Assembly: GCA_017428215.1 (NCBI GenBank)
Contig: JAFRRH010000065.1
Location: 1-54,554 of the forward strand
DNA length: 54,554 nt
Direction: 5' to 3'
From: Selenomonadaceae bacterium
GTDB taxonomy: Bacteria; Bacillota; Negativicutes; Selenomonadales; Selenomonadaceae
Shown here one piece after another: positions 32,121-40,900 of this stretch; the stretch's first letter is position 1, and each line of letters opens with the position of its first letter. The position numbers and the translations under genes are program-made. The notes beneath the pieces were generated by a model. That model ran no database searches. It was given only the letters and a program-made list of their open reading frames with translations, and was not told the DNA's origin.

Positions 32121-33224
32121 ATGCGAATTATAATATTGCGATTTCCAAAAGTTGACCCGACATTGAGTGGGGTTATTTGTCTTATGGCGGAACGGCTCGG
32201 ATGGGAAATTACAGGTTTTGTTTCCTTCGACAAGGACGAAAAATTAACCTCAATTAACAACTATCCAGTTTACGAGATGATGCAGATTTATGATTTGTCG
32301 TGGGACGTGGCAGTTTACGCTTACAGCGACGAGGATTTTGAAACTATTCGCCAACGTCTTATCAATTTGAAGATGGGAACGGACGACCAATTTAAAAATG
32401 TTTACTGGCTATTAAAGCAGACGATGATAAAAAAATACGAAGACTTTAACGACCCAATAATTCAAGCTACTATTAAATGGTGGAAGACGCACGAACTTTC
32501 CGTTTACAATCAACAGCTCACACAAGAAACTTTAGATAAAGTTTACTTTGATGAGACTTGCAATCTGTCATATATTAATTTTAAGACTATCGGCGGCGAA
32601 ACTCGCAAAATGTATTTTCCTAATGATTATTCGTTTTTCGTTCACAATGGAGAAAAATTTGTACCTAATATTTTAAGGGAGCAATTACCTAACTCGCCGC
32701 ACCTGTATATAAAAGGCAAGCACAAGATTAACAAAGGCGATATTGTCATTGACGCGGGCGTTTGCGAAGGAAATTTTGCGCTTAGACATATCGATATTTG
32801 CTCTAAAATGTATTTGTTCGAGCCGGATCCAATGTGGCAAGAGCCGCTCAATCAGACGTTCAAAGATTATCGCGACAAGGTAGAAATCATTCCGCGTTTC
32901 GTTTCAAACACTACGGGGGGGGGCATTATCACGCTTGATGACGCATTGCCTAACTTGAAAGGCGAAAATATTTTCCTAAAAATGGATATCGAGGGAGCCG
33001 AACCAAATGCTCTGCGCGGCGCGAAAAATCTTCTTACCAATAACAAAGTCAAAGCGTCCGTTTGCACTTACCACAACGCCGACGATTTAATTAAGGTTAA
33101 GTCAATCTTCCAAGATTACGGCTATAAAACTTCGACGAGCGCAGGTTATATGATTTTTACTTATGACCCAAATATTTTCAATACGGCGGATTTTAGAAAG
33201 GGAATTGTCTACGCCACTAACTAA
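32121..33224 (+). CDS. FkbM-family methyltransferase with an N-terminal extension and a G9 tract
   Basis: A 367-residue protein. The C-terminal half (about 200-345) is an FkbM-type SAM-dependent methyltransferase: GDIVIDAGVCEGNFALRHID (SAM loop), YLFEPDPMWQEPL, ITLDDAL and FLKMDIEGAEPNALRGAKNL. FkbM enzymes O-methylate sugars or other small molecules. The first 190 residues do not resemble the family; they start RIIILRFPKVDPTLSG and look like a separate alpha/beta module seen near sugar-modifying genes. A run of nine Gs at 32915-32923 encodes TTGGG between the methyltransferase motifs; the present length keeps the frame open. ATG at 32121, with AAGGAGA 13 or so bases upstream, is the only plausible start. 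Confidence 0.8.
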   Translation: MRIIILRFPKVDPTLSGVICLMAERLGWEITGFVSFDKDEKLTSINNYPVYEMMQIYDLSWDVAVYAYSDEDFETIRQRLINLKMGTDDQFKNVYWLLKQTMIKKYEDFNDPIIQATIKWWKTHELSVYNQQLTQETLDKVYFDETCNLSYINFKTIGGETRKMYFPNDYSFFVHNGEKFVPNILREQLPNSPHLYIKGKHKINKGDIVIDAGVCEGNFALRHIDICSKMYLFEPDPMWQEPLNQTFKDYRDKVEIIPRFVSNTTGGGIITLDDALPNLKGENIFLKMDIEGAEPNALRGAKNLLTNNKVKASVCTYHNADDLIKVKSIFQDYGYKTSTSAGYMIFTYDPNIFNTADFRKGIVYATN

Positions 33225-33227
33225 AAC

Positions 33228-33256
33228 TTGCGAAAGAATAATCTAACTGTTATTAT
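33228..33256 (+). promoter_or_regulatory. Promoter of the divIC-S1 group
   Basis: TTGCGA (33228-33233), 17-base spacer, TATTAT (33251-33256), 25 bases before the divIC start. Confidence 0.6.
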
Positions 33257-33281
33257 ATAAAAAAGCTGAGGAGGCAGCGTA

Positions 33282-33560
33282 ATGCGAAAAAGAAAAGGTT
33301 TTAACTGGTTTGCGTTGTTGATGTTCGCGATGATTGCTTACTTCTCGACGGTTTTAATTTCTCAACAAGTACATTTGGCGCACGTCAGCGAGAGTCAACG
33401 AATCGCCGACAAAAGATTGGAGAAAGCAAAGGCGACGAACGAAAAATTGCGTAGGGAACTCGCCGCCCTGCAGGACATCAACAATATCGAAAAGTTGGCG
33501 CGTGAAGATTTAGGGCTTGCCAGAGAAGGCGAAATGCCCTACCAAGCCACGCGCAATTAG
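33282..33560 (+). CDS. divIC: DivIC/FtsB-like septum formation initiator
   Basis: A 92-residue single-span protein: short basic N-terminus (RKRKGF), one membrane helix at about residues 9-27 (WFALLMFAMIAYFSTVLIS), then a coiled coil of about 40 residues (LEKAKATNEKLRRELAALQD) and a C-terminal IEKLAREDLGLAREGE. That is the standard layout of DivIC/FtsB, which links FtsL and DivIB/FtsQ at the division site. In Bacillus divIC is followed by an S1-domain gene (yabR) and tilS-hprT-ftsH, exactly the order found here. ATG at 33282 with GAGGAGG upstream. Confidence 0.9.
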   Translation: MRKRKGFNWFALLMFAMIAYFSTVLISQQVHLAHVSESQRIADKRLEKAKATNEKLRRELAALQDINNIEKLAREDLGLAREGEMPYQATRN

Positions 33561-33594
33561 CTAATAGCTAGAAGCTAACAGCTAACCACTAAAA
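33558..33594. repeat. AGCTAA-type short repeat
   Basis: Four imperfect AGCTA-like units (TTAGCTAATAGCTAG, AGCTAACAGCTAACC) immediately after the divIC stop. The last unit resembles the arm CTAATCGCTAATCACTA of the terminator near 460-474. Confidence 0.6.
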
Positions 33595-33610
33595 AGGGAG
33601 GACAGGTATT

Positions 33611-34036
33611 TTGGCAATGGAAGCAGGAAGCATTGTGGAAGGCAAAGTCACGCGAATCACGAACTTTGGAGCCTTCGTGGAGTTAGAGGAAGGCAAAGTC
33701 GGATTGATTCACATCTCGGAGGTTGCCGACGTTTATGTAAACGACGTTCACGATTTTTTGAGCGAGGGCGACACCGTTCAGGTAAAAGTTGTAAATGTCG
33801 ACGGCAACAAAATCGCACTGTCACTTAAGCAGGCAAAGACAAAGCCGCCGGAAGATGACGGGCAATCTTTTAAACAAAGGCGCGGAGACTTTCGCAGACC
33901 ACAACAAAGGCAACTGTCCGCCTCATTTGAAGACAAGCTGTCGAAATTCCTCAAGGACAGCGACGAGCGATTGACAGACCTAAAGCGCAAGACGGATTCC
34001 AAGCGCGGCGGTCGTGGTTCGCGTCGTTCGGACTGA
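33611..34036 (+). CDS. S1 RNA-binding domain protein (YabR-like)
   Basis: A 141-residue protein with one S1 domain at residues 5-75: GSIVEGKVTRITNFGAFVEL, EGKVGLIHISEVADVYVNDV and VNVDGNKIALSLKQA. The rest is a low-complexity Arg/Lys/Gln-rich tail ending SKRGGRGSRRSD, likely to bind RNA or ribosomes. S1 proteins at this position (YabR in Bacillus) are ribosome-associated; some help start translation. TTG at 33611 is the start, 10 or so bases after GGGAGG; ATG two codons later is possible. The stop is 2 bases before the tilS-type start, so the two are coupled. Confidence 0.88.
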   Translation: MAMEAGSIVEGKVTRITNFGAFVELEEGKVGLIHISEVADVYVNDVHDFLSEGDTVQVKVVNVDGNKIALSLKQAKTKPPEDDGQSFKQRRGDFRRPQQRQLSASFEDKLSKFLKDSDERLTDLKRKTDSKRGGRGSRRSD

Positions 34037-34037
34037 A

Positions 34038-35588
34038 ATGCAATTAGGGATTAAACGGTTCATTGACAACTGCGCGGCGGAAAAAATTTTCGACGGCGTG
34101 CACAAAGTTTTAATCGCGGTATCAGGCGGCGCAGATTCTTTAGCGTTGGCGGAGCTTATGATAAATTCGCGGCAACGATTCAGTTTGGAACTTGTAATAG
34201 CGCATTTTGAACACGGACTGCGCGGACAAGAATCAATCGACGACGCGGCATTTGTTAAAAACTTTGCTGAAGAACGCGGAATAAAATTTATCGGCGGGCA
34301 TGGCAACGTTAAAAAATTCGCGGCTACGAATAAAATTTCCGTCGAGACGGCGGCACGAACTTTACGCTATGAATTTTTAAGTAACATTCGACGCGATTTG
34401 AATTTCGACGCGATTGCATTAGCTCATCACGCTGACGATCAAGCCGAAACGATTTTAATGCGACTTCTGCGCGGCGCAACTTCAGCAGGTTTATCAGCTA
34501 TGAAGTTCCGAACTTTATCTAAGGATTACGGATTATTGATTCGCCCGTTGCTGAGGTTCAGAAAAGTGGAGCTTGAAAATTTCTGCCGCATGAAAAATTT
34601 ATTGCCGCGCCTCGACGCAACTAATTTGGAACTTGACGCGACACGCAATAAAATTCGATTGGAGCTTATCCCGACGCTAGAAAGATTTAATCCCGCATTA
34701 GTCGAAACTCTCTGCAGATTGGCGGAAGTCACAGCGGAAGAAACTGACTTTATCGACACGCAAGCCGAAAAAATTTTCCCCGCCGTCGTCAAAAATAATT
34801 CAATCGTCCGCGCAGATTTTCTAAAACTTCCCCCTGCACTTCAACGAGTCGTCATAAAAAAATTTCTCGCACAAGTTACAGGCTCGGCAAAAGATTTCGG
34901 ATTCGTACATTTTGAAGGCGTCCGCAAAGTTTTAATTCACGGCTTGGCGGGCGTCGAATTGCCCAAAAATTTACGGGCTGATTTACGGAAAGGAAAACTT
35001 ATAATAACTAAAAAGAAAGGGTTGATTGCTTTGAAGAGTAAAGAAGATTACATCGAACGCGTACTGTACACCGAGGAGGAAATCGCCGCCCGCGCTAAGG
35101 AGCTCAGTGCGCAAATCAGCGAAGACTACAAGGACATTGCTAAACCTCTCTTGACGGTCGGCATCCTCAACGGCGCAGTCATGTTTTATACGGACGTTGT
35201 GCGGCGGCTGACTATTCCCGTCCAATTCGATTTTCTTATCGCCTCCAGCTACGACGCCAATTCGCACACAACCGGCAAGGTTAACATTCTCAAGAACCTT
35301 GACAACGACCCTAAGGGACGCGATATTTTGCTCGTGGAAGATATTATCGACTCCGGCACGACTATGAATTTCTTAATCGATTACTTCATGGACAAAAAGG
35401 CTAACAGCGTCAAGATTTGTACACTGCTCAACAAGCCGAGCCGCCGCAAAGTCGACGTTAAAATTGATTATTGCGGCTTTGATGTTCCCGACGAATTCAT
35501 TGTTGGTTACGGGCTTGACTTCGCGCAACATTATCGCAACCTGCCGTATTTGGGCATTCTCAATCGCAGTGTTTACGGCGGCAAGTAA
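34038..35588 (+). CDS. tilS-hpt: Fused tRNA(Ile) lysidine synthetase and hypoxanthine phosphoribosyltransferase
   Basis: A 516-residue protein joining two enzymes. Residues about 1-330 are TilS, which puts lysidine on C34 of tRNA-Ile(CAU): PP-loop SGGADSLALAELM near residue 25, HFEHGLRGQES, LAHHADDQAETILMRLLRG near 130; the C-terminal TilS domain is shortened. Residues about 335-516 are HPRT: ILNGAVMFYTDVVRRL, SSYDANSHTTGKVNI and the PRPP loop ILLVEDIIDSGTT. Fused TilS/HprT is known from Listeria. An AAAGAAAGGG sequence 10 or so bases before in-frame TTG codons at 35022 and 35031 could also let the HPRT part be made alone. Start ATG at 34038 follows the S1 gene stop with no clear ribosome site, pointing to coupling. 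ftsH follows. Confidence 0.88.
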   Translation: MQLGIKRFIDNCAAEKIFDGVHKVLIAVSGGADSLALAELMINSRQRFSLELVIAHFEHGLRGQESIDDAAFVKNFAEERGIKFIGGHGNVKKFAATNKISVETAARTLRYEFLSNIRRDLNFDAIALAHHADDQAETILMRLLRGATSAGLSAMKFRTLSKDYGLLIRPLLRFRKVELENFCRMKNLLPRLDATNLELDATRNKIRLELIPTLERFNPALVETLCRLAEVTAEETDFIDTQAEKIFPAVVKNNSIVRADFLKLPPALQRVVIKKFLAQVTGSAKDFGFVHFEGVRKVLIHGLAGVELPKNLRADLRKGKLIITKKKGLIALKSKEDYIERVLYTEEEIAARAKELSAQISEDYKDIAKPLLTVGILNGAVMFYTDVVRRLTIPVQFDFLIASSYDANSHTTGKVNILKNLDNDPKGRDILLVEDIIDSGTTMNFLIDYFMDKKANSVKICTLLNKPSRRKVDVKIDYCGFDVPDEFIVGYGLDFAQHYRNLPYLGILNRSVYGGK

Positions 35589-35629
35589 AGTTGAGGCAGA
35601 ATAATTTTCAAGACAAAGGAGCGTTTTGA

Positions 35630-37549
35630 TTGAACAATTTTTTGCGCAACGTCGGGTTTTATTTGCTGGCGATTTTTATTGCGGTAACTGTTTACGATTA
35701 CTTCACGATAACGCCAAAACCTGTGGAGGAAGTCAGCTATTCGCAATTCCTGCAGAAAGTCGCAAAGGACGAGATTGCTAAAGTCGTTTTAATAAAGAAT
35801 ACGGTTAAATTTACGACAAAGGACGATAAAGAATTCACGACGATAGCTCCAGACCAACCGGTTAATGACGACGACCTTGTTGACGTGTTGCAGGCAAAAG
35901 GCGTAGAAATAGTTGCGCAGAATCCAAAAGACCCGCCGTGGTGGATGACGTTCCTTACGTCTTTGTTGCCGATTGCGCTTTTGATAGGCTTCTGGTATTT
36001 CATGATAAATCAGGCGCAAGGTGGCGGCAGTAAAGTCTTTTCTTTTGGCAAAAGTCGCGCAAAACTCATGGGCGGCGATAAAGTCAAAGTCAAGTTCGAT
36101 GACGTGGCGGGAGCAGACGAGGCTAAGGAAGAACTTGCAGAGGTCGTTGAATTCCTCAAGCAACCTAAAAAGTTCAATGACTTAGGCGCGAGAATTCCAA
36201 AGGGCGTCTTGCTTTTCGGACCGCCTGGAACGGGTAAAACTTTATTAGCTAAGGCGGTCGCAGGTGAGGCGGGCGTTGCATTTTTCACGATAAGCGGTTC
36301 AGACTTTGTAGAAATGTTCGTTGGCGTCGGCGCATCCAGAGTTCGTGACTTATTCGCGCAGGCTAAGAAAAATTCGCCGTGTATAATTTTTATCGACGAA
36401 ATTGATGCGGTTGGTCGTCAGCGCGGCGCAAATGTTGGTGGCGGGCACGACGAACGCGAACAGACTTTGAATCAGCTGTTGGTAGAAATGGACGGTTTCG
36501 CGCCCAACGAGGGCATAATCATAATCGCGGCGACGAATAGACCCGACATTTTGGATAGAGCACTTTTGCGTCCCGGACGTTTCGACAGACAAATTGTCGT
36601 TGACAAGCCCGATGTTACCGGACGCGCTGCGATTTTAAAAGTTCACACGAAGGGCAAGCCGATTGCAAAGGACGTTGACTTAGACATTTTAGCGCGACGG
36701 ACGCCAGGTTTTACGGGCGCAGATTTGGCTAATTTGGTTAACGAGGCGGCACTTTTGGCGGCGCGACGCAATAAGCACGAAATTTACATGACAGAGCTTG
36801 AAGAGTCAATCGAACGTGTCATGGCGGGTCCCGAAAGAAAATCCAAAGTCATGAGCGATAACGAGAAAAAGTTGACTGCTTATCACGAAGGCGGGCACGC
36901 GCTAGTTGGCATGATGTTAAAACACGCCGACCCCGTTCACAAAGTCACGATAATTCCACGCGGCAGGGCGGGCGGTTATACGCTTATGTTGCCTAAAGAG
37001 GATAGAAGTTATGCAACACGTTCCGAGCTGATTGACCGCTTGAAAGTTTCAATGGGCGGGCGCGTCGCTGAAGAAATTGTTCTCAACGAAATTTCAACGG
37101 GCGCATCGCAGGACATTCAACAGGCAAGCCGTCTCGTTCGCGCAATGATTATGCAATACGGCATGAGCAACATACTTGGACCTGTAGCTTATGGCGGCGA
37201 TCCCAATCAACAATATTATTTCGGACAGCCGCAGAAAAATTATTCAGAGGAAGTTGCAAGCGAGATTGATAAAGAAGTTCATAAGTACATGGACGAGGCT
37301 TACGAGGCTTGCCGCACGATTATCAATGAAAACCGCGACAAGTTAGAGGCAATCGCTAAGGCATTAATGGACAAAGAAACGCTTTCGGCGCAGGAACTTA
37401 AAGATATTGTCTTCGGGGCGGAAAAAACGGAGCTTGAAAAATCTCTTATTAAAGAGCCGCCGCCCGTGACAGTCGAATTAACAAAGTCGGCGGCGGAGGA
37501 AGTCGAGCAACCGAAAATTCCCGACACTTCAACGCCTACACCAGTTTAA
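35630..37549 (+). CDS. ftsH: ATP-dependent zinc metalloprotease FtsH
   Basis: A 639-residue membrane-anchored AAA+ protease. Helix 1 at residues 7-25, an external domain, helix 2 at about 103-123, then AAA+: [20 protein letters not shown] (Walker A) near residue 202, [15 protein letters not shown] (Walker B), [20 protein letters not shown] (SRH), and the zinc site HEGGHA near residue 424. The C-terminus ends with a Pro/Thr-rich tail ([12 protein letters not shown]). It removes misassembled membrane proteins and short-lived regulators. TTG at 35630 has AAAGGAG 9 or so bases upstream. It follows tilS-hpt by 41 bases, as in Bacillus, and is ended by a very good terminator. Confidence 0.95.
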   Translation: MNNFLRNVGFYLLAIFIAVTVYDYFTITPKPVEEVSYSQFLQKVAKDEIAKVVLIKNTVKFTTKDDKEFTTIAPDQPVNDDDLVDVLQAKGVEIVAQNPKDPPWWMTFLTSLLPIALLIGFWYFMINQAQGGGSKVFSFGKSRAKLMGGDKVKVKFDDVAGADEAKEELAEVVEFLKQPKKFNDLGARIPKGVLLFGPPGTGKTLLAKAVAGEAGVAFFTISGSDFVEMFVGVGASRVRDLFAQAKKNSPCIIFIDEIDAVGRQRGANVGGGHDEREQTLNQLLVEMDGFAPNEGIIIIAATNRPDILDRALLRPGRFDRQIVVDKPDVTGRAAILKVHTKGKPIAKDVDLDILARRTPGFTGADLANLVNEAALLAARRNKHEIYMTELEESIERVMAGPERKSKVMSDNEKKLTAYHEGGHALVGMMLKHADPVHKVTIIPRGRAGGYTLMLPKEDRSYATRSELIDRLKVSMGGRVAEEIVLNEISTGASQDIQQASRLVRAMIMQYGMSNILGPVAYGGDPNQQYYFGQPQKNYSEEVASEIDKEVHKYMDEAYEACRTIINENRDKLEAIAKALMDKETLSAQELKDIVFGAEKTELEKSLIKEPPPVTVELTKSAAEEVEQPKIPDTSTPTPV

Positions 37550-37566
37550 TAAAACAAAAAAATTTT

Positions 37567-37605
37567 TTGGAAGGTTGAAGAAAACTTTAACCTTCCAATT
37601 TTTTT
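37567..37605 (+). terminator. ftsH terminator
   Basis: TTGGAAGGTT, loop of 12 bases, AACCTTCCAA, then seven Ts: perfect 10-base stem. Confidence 0.88.
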
Positions 37606-37609
37606 ATAT

Positions 37610-37781
37610 CTAAAAAATGTTTGGAGTATAAAACACCAACAGGATTTTCTATTTTGCTGTACTTCGCTTTAGCTATTCAAGCAATAAAAACACCATTACA
37701 AAACTTCTACCGGTGTGCCGAACCGATAATTTAGTTCAAATTATTTGGTTGTGCCTATCTTGAGTTCGCTAGTATTTTATT
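37610..37781 (+). repeat. Duplicated 3' flank of the RTX-like gene, copy 1 (decayed)
   Basis: Starts CTAAAAAATGTTTGGAGTAT; the first 85 bases are the same as copy 2. The rest (37695-37781) is a mutated version of the terminator and last bases of the RTX-like gene: the hairpin arms CACCATTAC and CCGGTGTG no longer pair well. Period 172 bases. Confidence 0.85.
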
Positions 37782-37953
37782 CTAAAAAATGTTTGGAGTA
37801 TAAAACACCAACAGGATTTTCTATTTTGCTGTACTTCGCTTTAGCTATTCAAGCAATAAAAACACCCCGACAAAACTTCTGCCGGGGTGCTGAACCGATA
37901 ATTCAGTTCAGATTATTTGCTTGCGCTTCTATTAAGTTCGCTAATTTCTTATT
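37782..37953 (+). repeat. Duplicated 3' flank of the RTX-like gene, copy 2 (intact)
   Basis: Second copy of the repeat; it includes the working terminator and reaches into the last codons and stop of the minus-strand RTX-like gene. Confidence 0.85.
37861..37892 (-). terminator. Terminator of the RTX-like gene
   Basis: On the minus strand GCACCCCGGCAGAAGTTTTG then TCGGGGTGTTTTT: CACCCCG pairs with CGGGGTG. The mirror orientation also has an A/T flank. Confidence 0.8.
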
Positions 37954-40900
37954 CAAATTGGTTAGTCTGACGGTTAGCTCTGACAGCCGTGCCATCGTCG
38001 AAGGAGAAGGTAACGTCTGCGCCGCTGTTGACGTTGAGCTTGCCGCCGTCGTTGAAGGTAACTTCGATGCCAGATGCGCTGATGTTGGTGTTGTTGAAGT
38101 CGATCTGATCGAGAGTTGCGCCGAGGTGAATGATGTCGCCGTCGTTAGCACTCATGATAGTATCGTTGCCGTTGCCGACTTCATAGTAGAATTCGTTGTG
38201 AGCCGTGCCGCCATACATTACGTCGTTGGCGTTGCCTGCGCCGCCCCACATGCTTGCATTGCCGAGACCGCCGATGATCGTGTTGGAGACGTTGTTACCA
38301 GCCATCTCAACCGCCGCATTGGAGCCGCGTGCGTCGATAACCGCGAAGTCGCCGACATACTCAACTTGCTGATCGCCGTTGTTTTCGGGGCTTTCGAGCC
38401 AGACTTTAGCAGAGGTGACATCGCCGATTTGAACGGTTGCGTTCTTCTCGCTTGCATAGTAGAAGTCAACGTAGTCATTGTTGATAGTAACTTCGTTTGC
38501 CGCGATTTGAACAACACTCTCGCTAGCGGTGCCACGATCGACGAGGAATTCTTTGCCAGCTGCGCCTTCGATTGTGACTTTCTCGACTGCTTGACTCTCA
38601 ACACCTCTGACAGCGAGGCTTACAGAGCCGTCTGCATTAGCTTTAACGTCGATAACGTCGTTGTTGTCAGACATGCCGATATTCAAGTTATCGAACGTTG
38701 CAGTATTGGCACCGCCGTTTTCGATGAACTCGAAGTTGGTGATAAGGTTCTGTGCGCCGTTCTTGATGCCAGGTGCGAAGAATTCGGTGGAGCCGTATTT
38801 ATCAGCACTAGAAGAGCCGACCAAAGTATTTCTGCCGCCTGCGCCGTAGAGGGAGCTTTCGCCGATACCTGCAACGAGGACTTCATTGAACTCGCCGCCC
38901 TTGAACAGGGTGTTGCCCTTGCCGCCCATGAGGCTGCTGAATCCGGAGAGCAGAGTTGCTTTTTCGCCGCCGACGCTGGTGCCGACCCAATCTTCGTCAA
39001 CGTCAACGTTAACGTCGCCGGTGTAATCTGTGAAGTTAATCGCGCCTTCTTTAGCTACGAAGTAGTTAGGAACGTTGCTGTCGGTGACGTTAATCGTGCC
39101 GCCGTCTTTAGCGATAGCTGCCTTCATAACAGTGCCGTCGTTGACAAACGTTTGCGCAATGTAGTCTGCATCATCGGTGCTAACAGCTGCAGTCGTGGTG
39201 GTCTTGGTGGAGTCGTCTGCGATAGTGAGAACGCCGTCTGCATATTCCATAGTTCCGAGACTGCTTACTGCACTGATATCAATGATATCGCCGTTAAAGC
39301 CAGTCTGCAAGCCAGTAATCGTGTTGAGACCTTGACCAACAACAACCGTTGCCGCTTGGCGAGTAGAATCGTCGGTAAGTCTAATCTGGTTGGTGCCTGC
39401 GCCTGCGTCGAGTGTGTCGCCGCCGCCGCCATAGAGCGTATCATTGCCTACGCCAGCTTTGAGTGCGGAACCTGTTGTATGGTCGCCATTCTTGTTGCCA
39501 ACGAGGATGAGATCTTCCTCAATGTCGCTAGCGTCGAGAGTGCCGCCGTCTTTGCCGGTGAAGCCAACGAGTTGTCCGTCGTCGTCGCCGTAGGAGTCGC
39601 CATTGTCTTTGTAACCGAACAGTCTTACCATCGTCTGATGGTTCGAGTTCTTGTTGTTAACTCTAATGTCAGTAATGCGATCCTCGCCGTTCGCCGCCTC
39701 GTCGCGGTCGATTGAGAGGATTCTGCCGTCCTGGAAGAGGAGCATACCTTCATCGATTGCGGAGCTGAGATCCTTAACGGATTCAATCTGCGGATCGTGA
39801 ATTGCGACACCTGCGCCGCTGGTTTCGTCATAGTGATCGAGGGTAATCTTGCCGTTAGCCGCTGCATATGTGATAAGTTTGTCTGCGCCGCCATCAGCCA
39901 TGTCAAAGTAAACGGGAACGTCACTCTGCACAACGACCGAATCATTACCTGCACCGCCAACAATGCTGACCATGCTATCCGCAGAATCGCCTGCGCCAGG
40001 TCTTATGATGACTGCGTCGCCGCCGTCGCCCAAAGCGATATTCTTCTGTCCTTCTGCAGTTGCGGTAACAAGTGCCAAGTTCTTGCCTTTGTCGTTGAAC
40101 GCAACATTTGCTGTACCGTCGTCGTCAAGGATAACTTCTGCGCGGTTAGTGTTGCTCGACTGATCCATAGCCTCGTTGTCGGATTCAGTGAAGACTTGAT
40201 CGCCGTAAGCGGGCAGACCGAGCAGGTCGTCAGTAATAGTGGCAAGCGGAGTACCCTTAGTAACAATCGGATGAGCAGCTTCGGTTAAGAAGGAGCTGAG
40301 GTTGCCGCCCTTAGTGGTGAAGCCGACAATCGCTTCGTCAGTTTCATTGGCAGTGGCAATCTTCGCTGCGGAATATTCTTTACCGTTGACCGAGATAGGA
40401 CCAGAAGTGACAGTGAGGTTTGCGTCTTCATCGAGGTCTGTGACAGCACCAGCACCAGTGATGGAGACAATGTGGTTGCTGTCGCCGTCAACAGTGTAGA
40501 GTTTGCCATTGACGAGGAACGAACCGTCACCGTTGGTATCGGTATTGAACACGAAAGTAATACCGTCGTCAGTGCCTGTTAAGATTAAATCGCCTTCGTA
40601 GAGACCGCTGACGGAAACGAGTTTATTGCCGTCGGCAACTGCCGTAAGGAGATTCGTTGCTGAATAGTTGAGTTGGCTACCGTTAATGGTGATGCTGTGT
40701 TCGCCAGTCGCGAGGAAGATACCATCAGTCGTAAAGTTATCAATAGCCGTAATTTCGCCAGCGAGATTAATCGTAATTACGTTGTCAGCGTCTTCTGCAA
40801 CAATTTCTTCTGCGAAAGGAGTAGTTGCCGGGAAGATAGAGCCTTCATCAAGACCGCTGATCTCGAATTGCGGACCCGTTGCCTCACTTGCATCACTAAG

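Noticed and set aside
37745..39715. A 656-codon open frame on the plus strand
   Set aside because: It is antisense to the RTX-like gene, whose biased codons leave the other strand open; the translation is low-complexity Val/Ala/Asp/Cys-rich, and its start lies in the duplicated terminator region.
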